Positions 1 through 7,581 of a stretch of DNA of 52,637 nucleotides are shown piece by piece. This stretch comes from Chloroflexota bacterium (lineage in GTDB: Bacteria > Chloroflexota > Dehalococcoidia > Lucifugimonadales > Lucifugimonadaceae), in contig JAJCYY010000070.1 in NCBI GenBank assembly GCA_029262735.1, positions 1-52,637 on the forward strand, given 5' to 3'. The stretch's first letter is position 1. The number at the start of each line of letters is the position of its first letter. The notes beneath the pieces are model-generated. The model saw only the letters and a program-made list of their open reading frames with translations. It was not told the origin of the DNA and made no database searches. Made by a program: the position numbers and the translations under genes.

Positions 1-2
1 TC

Positions 3-353
3 GCCGTGATGTATCTCGGGAAGATCGTGGAGGTCGCATCCCGAAACGAGCTCTACTCAAACCCGAAGCATCCATACACACAGGCGCTGCTATCTGCGGT
101 CCCGACCGCCAACCCGGAGATGGAGCGCAAGCGTGAGCGCATCGTTCTCACTGGAGACATACCGAGCCCGCTCAATCCTCCTTCCGGCTGTGTGTTCCGC
201 ACGCGCTGCCCGATTGCCACTGACGAGTGCAGTACGATCATTCCTGAACTGCGCCTGGTTGGCGGCACTCAGTCAGCAGCATGCATCAAGGGCGATTGGT
301 ACAACCGTGGAGCAGTGTCGACTGGGCCGACAACGACCAGCGGGGAGTCTTAG
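3..353 (+). CDS. Oligopeptide/dipeptide ABC transporter ATP-binding protein, C-terminal fragment (5' partial)
   Basis: This is the last 116 codons of a DppF/OppF-type ATPase; the Walker and signature motifs lie upstream of the window. The fragment keeps the MYLGKIVE strand and the [12 protein letters not shown] motif that mark the peptide/nickel-transporter ATPase C-terminal region. It also has the cysteine cluster [15 protein letters not shown]...AACI, which in this family can hold an Fe-S cluster. It closely resembles the ends of the ATPases at 26407 and 27447. The stop codon directly abuts the GTG start of the D-aminoacylase-like gene, so the two are probably co-transcribed, which suggests import of a peptide or N-acyl amino acid followed by hydrolysis. 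The assignment as an ATPase is secure; the substrate is unknown. Confidence 0.9.
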   Translation, partial: AVMYLGKIVEVASRNELYSNPKHPYTQALLSAVPTANPEMERKRERIVLTGDIPSPLNPPSGCVFRTRCPIATDECSTIIPELRLVGGTQSAACIKGDWYNRGAVSTGPTTTSGES

Positions 354-1940
354 GTGTACGACGTAATCGTCCGCGGGGGAACCATCGTCGATGGGACGGG
401 GTCTCCAGGATTTATGGCGGACGTGGCGATCAAGGGAGACTCCATTGTCGGAATCGGTCAGATTGAAGGGGAGTCGGCCAGCCTTATCGACGCCTCGGGC
501 AAACTCGTCGTGCCGGGATTCATCGATCTACACAGCCATGCCGACTTTTCATTTTTTGTAGATCCTCTCGCCGACAGCAAGATTACCCAGGGCGTGACGT
601 TCGAATACGTCGGGAACTGTGGAATCAGCTTCTGTGCTCCTCTTATGGGCGAGTCGTTCTCTGATCTCGATGTCCGAAAATCCTGGTACGAGACTGCCTG
701 GAAGCCTGACTGGACAGATTTTGGCGGCTACCTGGACGCGCTGTCCGAAACAGGTTCGACGCTGAACCTCGCCACACAGGTCGGGCACGGCACAGTAAGA
801 AAAGCCGTAATGGGCATGGAGACCCGCGCTCCGGATTCAGGCGAGCTCAAACGCATGGAGAGCCTGGTAGCGGAGAGCCTTGACGCTGGCGCGTTCGGGT
901 TCTCGACTGGACTGTCTATGGCACCCGGCTACTACTCGCTCGGCCCGGAGGTTTACTCGCTCGTGCAGGTGGCCGCCGATCGCGGCAAGCTCTATTCAAG
1001 CCATATACGTGACTCATCTTCTGAAGGCGCCGGGCTTTTCGTGGCGATGGCCGAAGTGATCGAGGCAGGTCGCAGGACGGGCGCCTCGATACAGGTCTCA
1101 CACCTGAAGGCAAACGGGCCGATGCGCGGCCGGTCCGGTAAGTTGCTCGAGATGATCGAAGAGGGCAGGCAGGAAGGGCTGGATGTAGCAGCGGATGTTT
1201 ACCCGTACATTTCAGCCAGCGGGCCCATGAGCGGAAACGTCTTCCCAAGATGGGCGCTCGAGGGAGGCCGAGACGAGGCGCTTAAACGGCTGGCAGACGC
1301 GGACCTGCGGGCAGAAATTGTCGATGGGCTGGACAGGGCTTTCGGGAATTTCGGCGGACCGAACAAGGTCGGTGTCGCTTCGTATTCTGCTGACAAGAGC
1401 ATCGAAGGAAAAGGGCTGCCGGAGATCGCGGCCGACATGGGGTGCGGACCGGCCGAGGCGCTGGCTCGATTGTATGAGGGTTTCGATGCCCAGCTGATTA
1501 TTACCGGGATGGCACAGGACGATGTCGACAACATCGCCTCCGCTCCGTACGTCGCTGTCGCATCGGACGGCAGTTCGCTCCGTGCTGAAGGGCCACTTTC
1601 GGCAGGTAGCCCGCATCCCCGCAGCTACGGGACGTTCCCACGCTTCTTGGCGCAGGCGAGAGACACTGGTGTGACCTCTACCGAGGACGCAATTCGGAAG
1701 ATGACGACGTTGCCCGCTGAACGGCTGGGCTTGACACGGCGAGGCCGTCTGGCCCCCGATCATTACGCAGATGTGGTTGTCATGGATGCCGAAACGGTAC
1801 GGGACAACGCCACGTTCGAGCAGCCGCACCAGTACTCGACCGGCATCGATCACGTGCTTGTGAACGGCGTATCGGTCGTGACCGATGGTAAGTCGACCGG
1901 CAACACACCGGGGCGTGTGGTTCGCACCGTCACTGAGTGA
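354..1940 (+). CDS. D-aminoacylase / N-acyl-D-amino-acid deacylase family amidohydrolase
   Basis: A cytoplasmic metal-dependent amidohydrolase of 528 residues, the usual size for D-aminoacylases, which release D-amino acids from N-acyl-D-amino acids. Visible active-site residues fit the family: PGFIDLHSH with H60 and H62, the bridging cysteine C89 in YVGNCG, H217 in YSSHIRD, H250 in QVSHLK, and the catalytic aspartate D405 in VASDGSS. The N-terminal beta-sandwich strand (DVIVRGGTIVDGTG) and the C-terminal part (APDHYADVVVMDAETV) are also typical. The GTG start follows a GGGGAG Shine-Dalgarno six bases upstream and abuts the stop of the ABC ATPase. Related enzymes include N-acyl-D-glutamate and N-acyl-D-aspartate deacylases and dihydropyrimidinase-like proteins, so the exact substrate is open. 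Confidence 0.9.
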   Translation: MYDVIVRGGTIVDGTGSPGFMADVAIKGDSIVGIGQIEGESASLIDASGKLVVPGFIDLHSHADFSFFVDPLADSKITQGVTFEYVGNCGISFCAPLMGESFSDLDVRKSWYETAWKPDWTDFGGYLDALSETGSTLNLATQVGHGTVRKAVMGMETRAPDSGELKRMESLVAESLDAGAFGFSTGLSMAPGYYSLGPEVYSLVQVAADRGKLYSSHIRDSSSEGAGLFVAMAEVIEAGRRTGASIQVSHLKANGPMRGRSGKLLEMIEEGRQEGLDVAADVYPYISASGPMSGNVFPRWALEGGRDEALKRLADADLRAEIVDGLDRAFGNFGGPNKVGVASYSADKSIEGKGLPEIAADMGCGPAEALARLYEGFDAQLIITGMAQDDVDNIASAPYVAVASDGSSLRAEGPLSAGSPHPRSYGTFPRFLAQARDTGVTSTEDAIRKMTTLPAERLGLTRRGRLAPDHYADVVVMDAETVRDNATFEQPHQYSTGIDHVLVNGVSVVTDGKSTGNTPGRVVRTVTE

Positions 1941-1962
1941 CCAGCGCGGCGTTCCCAGAGAT

Positions 1963-1978
1963 TCGCCAAGTCTGGCGA
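1963..1978 (+). terminator. Short hairpin after the D-aminoacylase-like gene
   Basis: Perfect inverted repeat TCGCCA-agtc-TGGCGA beginning 22 bases after the stop codon. There is no T-tract, so it is a weak terminator candidate or an RNA-stabilising hairpin. Confidence 0.35.
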
Positions 1979-1990
1979 GTAGAGTGAATC

Positions 1991-2006
1991 GACTGGCGCG
2001 CCAGTC
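1991..2006. promoter_or_regulatory. Perfect 16-bp palindrome upstream of the kelch lipoprotein
   Basis: GACTGGCGCGCCAGTC is self-complementary over all 16 bases and sits 30 bases before the ATG of the next gene. A second perfect palindrome, ATCAGTCTGAT, follows at 2021-2031. Either could be an operator for a dimeric regulator; no regulator gene is adjacent, and the role is inferred only from symmetry and position. Confidence 0.35.
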
Positions 2007-2035
2007 CATCTAATGGACAGATCAGTCTGATATCG

Positions 2036-3325
2036 ATGTATCGATCAGGGACGGTGATTTCGTTGGAGACCATCTGGACACGGGTGCCACGCAGCAGAAC
2101 TACGGCGTATTTCGTCGTGCTTTCAGTTGCCGTACTGGCAATAGCCTGTTCATCTAACCAACCGGCGGCCACCTCAACGGTGGCTGAGCAACCAGCTCCG
2201 ACCCAGGAACCTACTCAGACGCCAACTGTCGCGCCAGAGACCGTCGTGCCGGAGACTGTCGTTGTAGAGCCGACTCGGGCCACAGAAGACACCTGGACTC
2301 AGGTTCAGCCACTATCGTCGGGGCGAGAAAGCCACGCCGCCACGCTGTTGCAGGATGGCAGGTTGCTTGTCACCGGGGGGCTTGGGCCGCTCGCCGGCAG
2401 GATACGACTGGCCGAGGTGTACGACCCGTCCACAGATACCTGGACCGAAGCGATGGCGATGGCGGAGGGTCGCGCCATGCACACGTCGACATTGCTGGAA
2501 AACGGCCAGGTACTGGTCACCGGTGGAGGTTCGATGAGTCGGGCGTTGTCTTCAGTGGAGCTGTTCGACCCTGAGTCAGAGCAGTGGAGAGTGCTCAGCC
2601 CCATGTCGTCGGAACGGTCACTACATACAGCGACTCTGCTGCTGGATGGTGAGGTGCTGATTACCGGTGGGTGGAACAGCGAAGACACCCTGTTCGCGGC
2701 CGAGCTGTTCTTTCCGAAGACACTCGAGTTTGTGAGCGTGAAAAAGATGCTTGAGCCCAGGGGCATTCACACGGCAACGTTGCTGGCAGACGGCAGAGTT
2801 CTTGTGGTCGGTGGCCTGGCGATACTAACCGGTGACGATATAGACATACAGCAGGAGCTGCTGCGCAGCGCCGAGATCTATGATCTGGTTTCCGATCAGT
2901 GGGTGAAGGCAGGCAAGCTCTCTCGAGGCCGGTCAGCGCACACCGCCAGTCTGCTTCCCGATGGCTCTGTGGCGGTGATTGGCGGTCATGCTTCCGATGG
3001 CACAACCCTGACGTCCGTGGAGCTATTCGATCCTGAATCGGGCGAGTGGTCGATTGTCGGGCAACTTCTCGAACCGCGCAGCTTTCACACCGCCACGTTG
3101 CTCTCAGACGGCAGAATATTCGTCTCAGGCGGTTCTCGCGGACAGGACGCTCCGGAGGTATTCGACCCCGGAACAGGCGAGTCAAAGTTTGCGACCAGCA
3201 CGTCCACCGCGCGGTCGCAGCACTCCGCCACCGTGTTGGCAGATGGGAGACTGATGCTGATTGGCGGGAAGAACGGCGACGGCGATCTGCTGGCGCCAAC
3301 AGAGACGTTGCTTCTACCGCGTTAG
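2036..3325 (+). CDS. Kelch-repeat lipoprotein
   Basis: A 429-residue exported protein. The N-terminus has a hydrophobic stretch ending in a lipobox-like LAIAC at about residues 34-38, then a Thr/Pro/Glu-rich linker (about 39-85), as in lipoproteins anchored on the outside of the membrane. The rest is seven kelch repeats of about 50 residues, each carrying a variant of HTATLLxDGxVLVxGG followed by VELFDPxSxxW. Seven blades would close one beta-propeller. Such propellers usually bind proteins or carbohydrates; no catalytic motif is visible. The start is uncertain: ATG 2036 has no clear ribosome-binding site, and GTG 2054 behind CAGGGA or TTG 2063 are alternatives that all keep the signal sequence. 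It converges with the TPP-enzyme gene, leaving a nine-base gap. Confidence 0.85.
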   Translation: MYRSGTVISLETIWTRVPRSRTTAYFVVLSVAVLAIACSSNQPAATSTVAEQPAPTQEPTQTPTVAPETVVPETVVVEPTRATEDTWTQVQPLSSGRESHAATLLQDGRLLVTGGLGPLAGRIRLAEVYDPSTDTWTEAMAMAEGRAMHTSTLLENGQVLVTGGGSMSRALSSVELFDPESEQWRVLSPMSSERSLHTATLLLDGEVLITGGWNSEDTLFAAELFFPKTLEFVSVKKMLEPRGIHTATLLADGRVLVVGGLAILTGDDIDIQQELLRSAEIYDLVSDQWVKAGKLSRGRSAHTASLLPDGSVAVIGGHASDGTTLTSVELFDPESGEWSIVGQLLEPRSFHTATLLSDGRIFVSGGSRGQDAPEVFDPGTGESKFATSTSTARSQHSATVLADGRLMLIGGKNGDGDLLAPTETLLLPR

Positions 3326-3334
3326 TACCGGTGG

Positions 3335-4999
3335 CTAGACCGAACCGTCGATAATCATGTCGATCACCGCCGGGCCTCCTGAGTCCAGCGCTGCCTGCAG
3401 AGCCGGGCCGATCTCCTCGACCTTCTCGACCCTGGCGCCGTGAACACCGAACGCCCTGGCAATGCTCGAGAAGTCGAACGGCGCCGGGAAGTCCATCCCA
3501 AGGTATTTGCTCTCCCGTTCCGGCTCTTTAATCACGTCCTTGAGGTAAACGCCCATATTGAGTTTGAGGACTCTATACGAGGCGTTGTTGCACACGATAT
3601 AGACGACCGGAATGTTCGAGTTTACGGCTGTCCACAAACCCTGCACTGACATCATCGCCGTCCCGTCTCCGACTATGGTGATGACCGGCCTGTCCGGTCG
3701 TGCCAGTTTCAGCCCCATACCCGCGCCCATCCCCCAGCCAATCGACCCACCGCGCTGTCCGTACATGGAGCCAGGCTCATCGAACTTCATCGCCTGGTGA
3801 AGAACACCCTTGCTGCTGATAGCGTCGTCGAAAACGACCGCGTTGTCTGGCATGGCGTCTGCCAGTGCGGCCAGCATTGCCGAAACACCCATCGGCGTAT
3901 CGCCCTGCTGACTCTCCGCCGTCTTTCGAAACGCGGCGTTTGCGGCTGCCGATCTTTCAGCTGCTGCCCCTGCGCGACCCTTTGCCGCTTCGGTCTCATA
4001 CCCGGTCATAGCTGAGTCAAGACCGTCCGCGATCTGGTCAAGCGCTGCGGCAGGAGACGCGAGGATTCCCAGGTCCGTCGGCTCCGATTTGCCGATCTCG
4101 CTGGGATTGATATCGATGTGAATGAGCTTCGTTTCAGGTCTGAGAACAGCGCCAGGCTGATGAAAGAAGTCCGAGAATGCTGCCGTGCCAACGACGAGCA
4201 CAACGTCGGCGCTATCCAGTGCCTCCCGTGCGGCGGCCTGACGCATGCTCAAGCTGCCCGCGTACTGGGGATGCCCGGACGGGAAGTTGACCTGGGCGCT
4301 CAGGTGGCCGTATACGGTGGCACCGGTTTTTTCGGCCACGCGAACAGCCGCAGCCGTGCCGCCGTACTCCTCGACGCGGTCTCCAACCACCATCAACGGA
4401 CTGTCCGCCCTGGCCAGGATCTCCACTGCTTCCTGTACGTCCGCAGGATCAGGACTGGGATTGACTCGGTAGCGAGTCGACGGGGTGATCTCAATATCGG
4501 CTTCATCGTCGAGAGAGTTGGCGGCGAACGAAACGAATACGGGGCCGGTTGGTGGAGTCCGGGCTTCGTTGAACGCTCTGCGAATCACATCCGGATACTG
4601 CTCCGGGTGGGTAATCTCGGCACTCCACTTTGTGAACGGCTCGGCCATTCGCGCAAGGTCAGACCGTCCTTCTGCCAGTTTCCGCACATCTTTGTTGCCA
4701 GCGGTGATCACAAGTGGTGTGCCGGCGTTTTTTGAGTCGATCAACAACGCAAATGCGTTGGCAAGGCCGTTGTCGATGTGCAGACTGATGAATCCGACCT
4801 CACCGGTCGCCCTGGCGTAGGCGTCGGCCATTCCGACCGCCACCGCTTCCTGGACCACGAGTTGGTACTTCATGTCCGGGTAGCTTTCAAGCGCATCCAT
4901 GATGGCCGCTTCGCTGGTCCCCGGATTGCCAAAGATGTACTTGACACCCTCTGCCTGCAACATCTGCATCAACGCATGTTTTCCGCTCATCAACGCCAT
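3335..4999 (-). CDS. Thiamine-pyrophosphate enzyme, benzoylformate decarboxylase/acetolactate synthase-like
   Basis: A 554-residue ThDP-dependent enzyme with the three-domain layout of the family: an N-terminal pyrimidine-binding domain, a central domain, and a C-terminal pyrophosphate-binding domain. The cofactor-activating glutamate is E51 (VVQEAVAVG). H74 (SLHIDNG) lines up with the catalytic histidine near residue 70 of benzoylformate decarboxylase, which argues for decarboxylation of a 2-oxo acid rather than acetolactate synthesis. The ThDP/Mg motif is GDGTAMMSVQG...CNN near the C-terminus. The ATG start is preceded by GAGGAG. A close homologue of equal length lies at 32452-34110 (552 residues, same E51/H74 numbering). 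Oxalyl-CoA decarboxylase-like or sulfopyruvate decarboxylase-like activities cannot be excluded. Confidence 0.88.
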   Translation of the reverse strand: MALMSGKHALMQMLQAEGVKYIFGNPGTSEAAIMDALESYPDMKYQLVVQEAVAVGMADAYARATGEVGFISLHIDNGLANAFALLIDSKNAGTPLVITAGNKDVRKLAEGRSDLARMAEPFTKWSAEITHPEQYPDVIRRAFNEARTPPTGPVFVSFAANSLDDEADIEITPSTRYRVNPSPDPADVQEAVEILARADSPLMVVGDRVEEYGGTAAAVRVAEKTGATVYGHLSAQVNFPSGHPQYAGSLSMRQAAAREALDSADVVLVVGTAAFSDFFHQPGAVLRPETKLIHIDINPSEIGKSEPTDLGILASPAAALDQIADGLDSAMTGYETEAAKGRAGAAAERSAAANAAFRKTAESQQGDTPMGVSAMLAALADAMPDNAVVFDDAISSKGVLHQAMKFDEPGSMYGQRGGSIGWGMGAGMGLKLARPDRPVITIVGDGTAMMSVQGLWTAVNSNIPVVYIVCNNASYRVLKLNMGVYLKDVIKEPERESKYLGMDFPAPFDFSSIARAFGVHGARVEKVEEIGPALQAALDSGGPAVIDMIIDGSV

Positions 5000-5485
5000 A
5001 GTTTTCTCCTCAACAGGGCAGTGGATCGGTGTTCAGGCGGACCTGCCGCAGAGCATTCGCCTGAACTTAACGGTAGCTTCGTAAAAGATTTTCGGAACGG
5101 AGTCTCAGTGGATTCGCTCTGTGTGCCCGTCGTAGTGGATCGATCTGACCTGAACACGCCCCGGCACCTCTGCGATCGACTGGTGAAACCCCTCGTCCCC
5201 GGACAACTCTTTTATTCGTCCGCCAATCTACTACAGAGATCGTGATGTGGTAAGGATTGCCGCGGCCTGATGGTGCGATTACGAGAGAGGTTCGGGCCAG
5301 GCGATCCGAAACTCAGCCGATTGGCAGGTTGTGAAGTCGCCTGACGAACCCGTCGTCCCGAAAAAGCACTTAAACTACGTGGATATTCTGATGATTGCAC
5401 ATCGTAGATCACGGACTCTCAGCAAGGCGATACCCTGGCTCCGGTGAGCAGCATCAGGCATTAGCCCACAATAGATGGAGTGGCA
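5000..5485. other. Gene-free intergenic region
   Basis: 486 bases between the divergent TPP-enzyme gene and the glutaredoxin-like gene. No convincing coding region or RNA gene was seen on either strand. It should contain both promoters. The only structure that stands out is the inverted repeat at 5031-5066. Confidence 0.6.
5031..5066. promoter_or_regulatory. 9-bp inverted repeat upstream of the TPP-enzyme gene
   Basis: GTTCAGGCG (5031-5039) and CGCCTGAAC (5058-5066) are perfect inverted copies separated by 18 bases, 31 bases before the ATG of the minus-strand TPP enzyme. This could be a regulator site or a hairpin in the 5' leader. No matching repeat was found upstream of the second TPP enzyme. 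Confidence 0.35.
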
Positions 5486-5728
5486 ATGATCACGGTCTAC
5501 TCATCCAACTTCTGAGGCACCTGCAAGATGGTGAAAGGGTTCCTTTCACTCCGCGGTGCCGAGTTTGTCGAGAAGAATGTATCGAACGACCTTGAGGGGC
5601 GCGCCGAACTCATGGCGATGGGCTACGAATCGACGCCTGTTACAGTTATCGGAGCCAACCGGATCGAGGGTTTCGACGCCGATCTGATCGATAAAGCAAT
5701 GGCTGAGTCAGGCGAGAGCCTGCCCTGA
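5486..5728 (+). CDS. Glutaredoxin-like selenoprotein (in-frame TGA read as selenocysteine, UGTC active site)
   Basis: An 80-residue thioredoxin-fold protein that appears only if the TGA at 5513-5515 is read through. The start is MITVYSSNF-U-GTC, with a GGAG Shine-Dalgarno five bases before the ATG. Position 10, the nucleophilic cysteine of glutaredoxin/NrdH CxxC motifs, is the TGA codon; C13 is the resolving cysteine. The rest fits the fold: an amphipathic helix after the motif, the cis-proline turn STPVTVIG (P51) and the GFD motif (62-64) seen in NrdH-like glutaredoxins. The full length is normal for the family, whereas a call from ATG 5528 would lose strand 1 and the active site. The hairpin at 5516-5560 has the properties of a bacterial SECIS element. 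Likely role: thiol/disulfide or Fe-S-related redox chemistry in the cytoplasm. The alternative is a broken gene, made less likely by the TGA falling exactly on the active site and by the adjacent hairpin. Confidence 0.82.
5516..5560 (+). promoter_or_regulatory. Putative bacterial SECIS element
   Basis: The hairpin begins at the first base after the TGA codon. The outer stem is GGCACC (5516-5521) with GGTGCC (5555-5560), extended by GC (5523-5524) with GC (5553-5554) past a single bulged T. The upper stem is GTGAAAG (5531-5537) with CTTTCAC (5543-5549), extended by a G-U pair. The apical loop GGTTC starts with G and lies 22 bases after the TGA. Bacterial SECIS elements are known to need a small apical loop with an early G at a short fixed distance after the UGA; this fits. 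SelB binding is inferred. Confidence 0.75.
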
Positions 5729-5775
5729 GCGCAACGGCAGGACCGAGGCGCATGGCCTGTCCGAGGAGAACGAGA

Positions 5776-6021
5776 ATGGTTCAAAGTACGTCAGATACCA
5801 GTGTTGACTTCGTGCTGGAGCAGATAGAGACGATGGTTGCCAGCGAAGGCGGCACGCTCGATGTGGTGTCTGTGGACGGCGACAGCCTGAAGATCAAATA
5901 CACGCCGGGTGTCAACGAAGAGTGCCCGGAGTGCGTGCCTACTCTTGACATGGTTACGCAGTTCCTGACAGCGTCGCTCGGTATCCACGCGCCGCACATC
6001 GTGAACGTCGAGGTCAGTTAA
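5776..6021 (+). CDS. NifU-like (NFU domain) Fe-S scaffold protein
   Basis: An 81-residue single-domain protein resembling the C-terminal NFU domain of NifU, which assembles or carries Fe-S clusters. It has the pattern of an N-terminal helix (FVLEQIETMVASEGGTLDVV), a strand (DGDSLKIKY), and the paired-cysteine motif C50-P-E-C53 followed by a helix, as in the GCxxC region of NFU proteins. The start is taken at ATG 5776 because AGGAG lies seven bases upstream; the ATG at 5752 in the same frame lacks a ribosome-binding site. It lies 47 bases after the selenoprotein glutaredoxin-like gene on the same strand, and glutaredoxins and NFU proteins both act in Fe-S cluster transfer, so a functional pair is plausible. 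The divergence of the sequence leaves some doubt about cluster binding. Confidence 0.72.
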   Translation: MVQSTSDTSVDFVLEQIETMVASEGGTLDVVSVDGDSLKIKYTPGVNEECPECVPTLDMVTQFLTASLGIHAPHIVNVEVS

Positions 6022-6266
6022 CAGGCGAAGCACCACAGTTTTAGCTGGCTCTCACCCTCCAGATACACCCGATCCTGCCGTGTTTAGGCGGGCGTCATGG
6101 CTCCCCAGGGCTTCCGGCATCCGTACAATCCGTTCGCAATGTCACAGGGTGACGGGAATTTTCCTCATCGTGATGGCCGCGAACTTCCTCAGAGACTGGC
6201 TGAGATACCGCGCTGATCTTCGTTTGAAGCCAGATTTGCCAGATCAAGTAGTTACGGGAGAGCTTG

Positions 6267-7439
6267 ATGCCCAAATATGACCTGCTACTCAAAGGCGGTC
6301 ACGTCATCGACCCTGCAAACGGCATTAACGAGACGATGGACGTCGGAATTGCAGGCCGGTCGATAGGCGGGGTCGCCTCAAACATCCCTGAATCCGATGC
6401 GGCGCGGGTGGCACATGTCGAGGGCTGGCTTGTAACGCCCGGACTGATCGACATCCATGCACACTCGTTCGGTTACCCAGGCTCGATGTTCCCGGATGAG
6501 ATGTGCTTGCCATATGGCGTGACGACGATGGTCGACTGCGGGGGCGCGGGCTGGCGAACGTTTGACGATTTCAACAGAAACGTTGTCCAGAAGGCCAATG
6601 TGCGCGTGCTGGGACTGCTCAACATTGTTGGCGCAGGAATGGTTGGCGACCCCGAACAGGTTGTGGCGGACATGGACACGGAACTAACCGCCGAGACGAT
6701 TAGTAATCGCGGTGATGTGCTTGTCGGAGTCAAGGTGGCGCACTTCCAGGGACCGAGCTGGGAATCGGTCGACCGCGGCGTTGAGGCGGCGCGGCTTTCC
6801 GGAACGTTCTGTCTCATCGACCAGAACGCAAGGCCTTCGCGCCCGTTTAGCGAAATGTTGCTGGAGCACATGAATCCCGGTGATGGCGTGACTCATTGCT
6901 ATGCCTACGGCAAGCCGATGATCGGTAACGACGGGAAGGTGAAGCCGCACTACATCGAGGCGCGCAACAGGGGCGTGAAGTTCGATGTCGGCCATGGCAA
7001 CAACAGCTTCTCCTTTTCGATGGCTGTGCCTGCGCTTGAGCAGGGATTTCCACCAGACACGATATCGACGGATATGCACCGAATGAGCCTGCGCACTTCA
7101 CGTGCCACGATGACAGAGGTGATGTCAAAATTCCTGGCGATGGGCATGCCGATTGAGGATGTGATCGAGCTTTCGACGACCGCTCCTGCCGAATGGATCA
7201 GGCGGCCGGAGCTTGGGACGCTAACACCGGGCGCCCTGGCAGACATCGCAGTGCTGGAGCGCGTCAACCGGCCTGCAGGTCTGAGCGATTCCGGGCCGAC
7301 TGGCTACCGGATCATGAATGCGTCCGAGCGGCTTATCTGCCAGCTGACGATCAGGAACGGCGAGGTGATGTGGGACTATGACGGCGCATCGAAGCCGCCG
7401 TGGACAGAGACGCCGAAGACGGACCTGAGTATTCCGTGA
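6267..7439 (+). CDS. Dihydroorotase-like amidohydrolase (EF_0837/AHA_3915-type)
   Basis: A 390-residue metal-dependent amidohydrolase. Visible features are the N-terminal strand YDLLLKGGHVIDPANG, the metal-binding PGLIDIHAHSFG, VTTMVDCGGAG, a lysine in LVGVKVAHF suited to be the carboxylated metal-bridging residue, THCYAYG, VGHGNNSFSF, and the aspartate in ISTDMHR. Members of this family are often encoded beside SelA-like PLP enzymes in amino-sugar or amino-acid catabolic loci, and a SelA-like gene lies 1.3 kb downstream. The ATG at 6267 is chosen because GGGAG is six bases upstream. The substrate is unknown; an N-acyl or cyclic amide is likely. Confidence 0.85.
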   Translation: MPKYDLLLKGGHVIDPANGINETMDVGIAGRSIGGVASNIPESDAARVAHVEGWLVTPGLIDIHAHSFGYPGSMFPDEMCLPYGVTTMVDCGGAGWRTFDDFNRNVVQKANVRVLGLLNIVGAGMVGDPEQVVADMDTELTAETISNRGDVLVGVKVAHFQGPSWESVDRGVEAARLSGTFCLIDQNARPSRPFSEMLLEHMNPGDGVTHCYAYGKPMIGNDGKVKPHYIEARNRGVKFDVGHGNNSFSFSMAVPALEQGFPPDTISTDMHRMSLRTSRATMTEVMSKFLAMGMPIEDVIELSTTAPAEWIRRPELGTLTPGALADIAVLERVNRPAGLSDSGPTGYRIMNASERLICQLTIRNGEVMWDYDGASKPPWTETPKTDLSIP

Positions 7440-7467
7440 TCCCCTGGTTGCCGCTGGTTCGCATAGC

Positions 7468-7487
7468 CTGTCGGCGGATGCCGGCAG
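7468..7487 (+). terminator. Hairpin after the amidohydrolase gene
   Basis: CTGTCGGC-ggat-GCCGGCAG forms an eight-pair stem (one G-U pair in RNA) with a four-base loop, 29 bases after the stop codon. No T-tract follows, so factor-independent termination would be weak. Confidence 0.4.
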
Positions 7488-7581
7488 ACGTAAAGAGCAC
7501 CGGTGTTGTACGCCGGCGCGGCTCGCTACAATCCCGGCTCCAATCAAGTAGAAATCCGCATCTGGAATGGCGGGAGTAAAA

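Noticed and set aside
1212..2009. 265-codon minus-strand frame opposite the D-aminoacylase-like gene
   Set aside because: Antisense shadow; the plus-strand frame has complete catalytic motifs.
4118..4735. 205-codon plus-strand frame opposite the first TPP enzyme
   Set aside because: Antisense shadow with no domain signal.
5395..5595. Plus-strand open frame of 66 codons over the start of the glutaredoxin-like gene
   Set aside because: Its frame differs from the recognisable glutaredoxin frame and its translation has no family features.
5528..5728. Short gene starting at ATG 5528
   Set aside because: This is the tail of the selenoprotein frame; it lacks the first strand and active site and has no ribosome-binding site.
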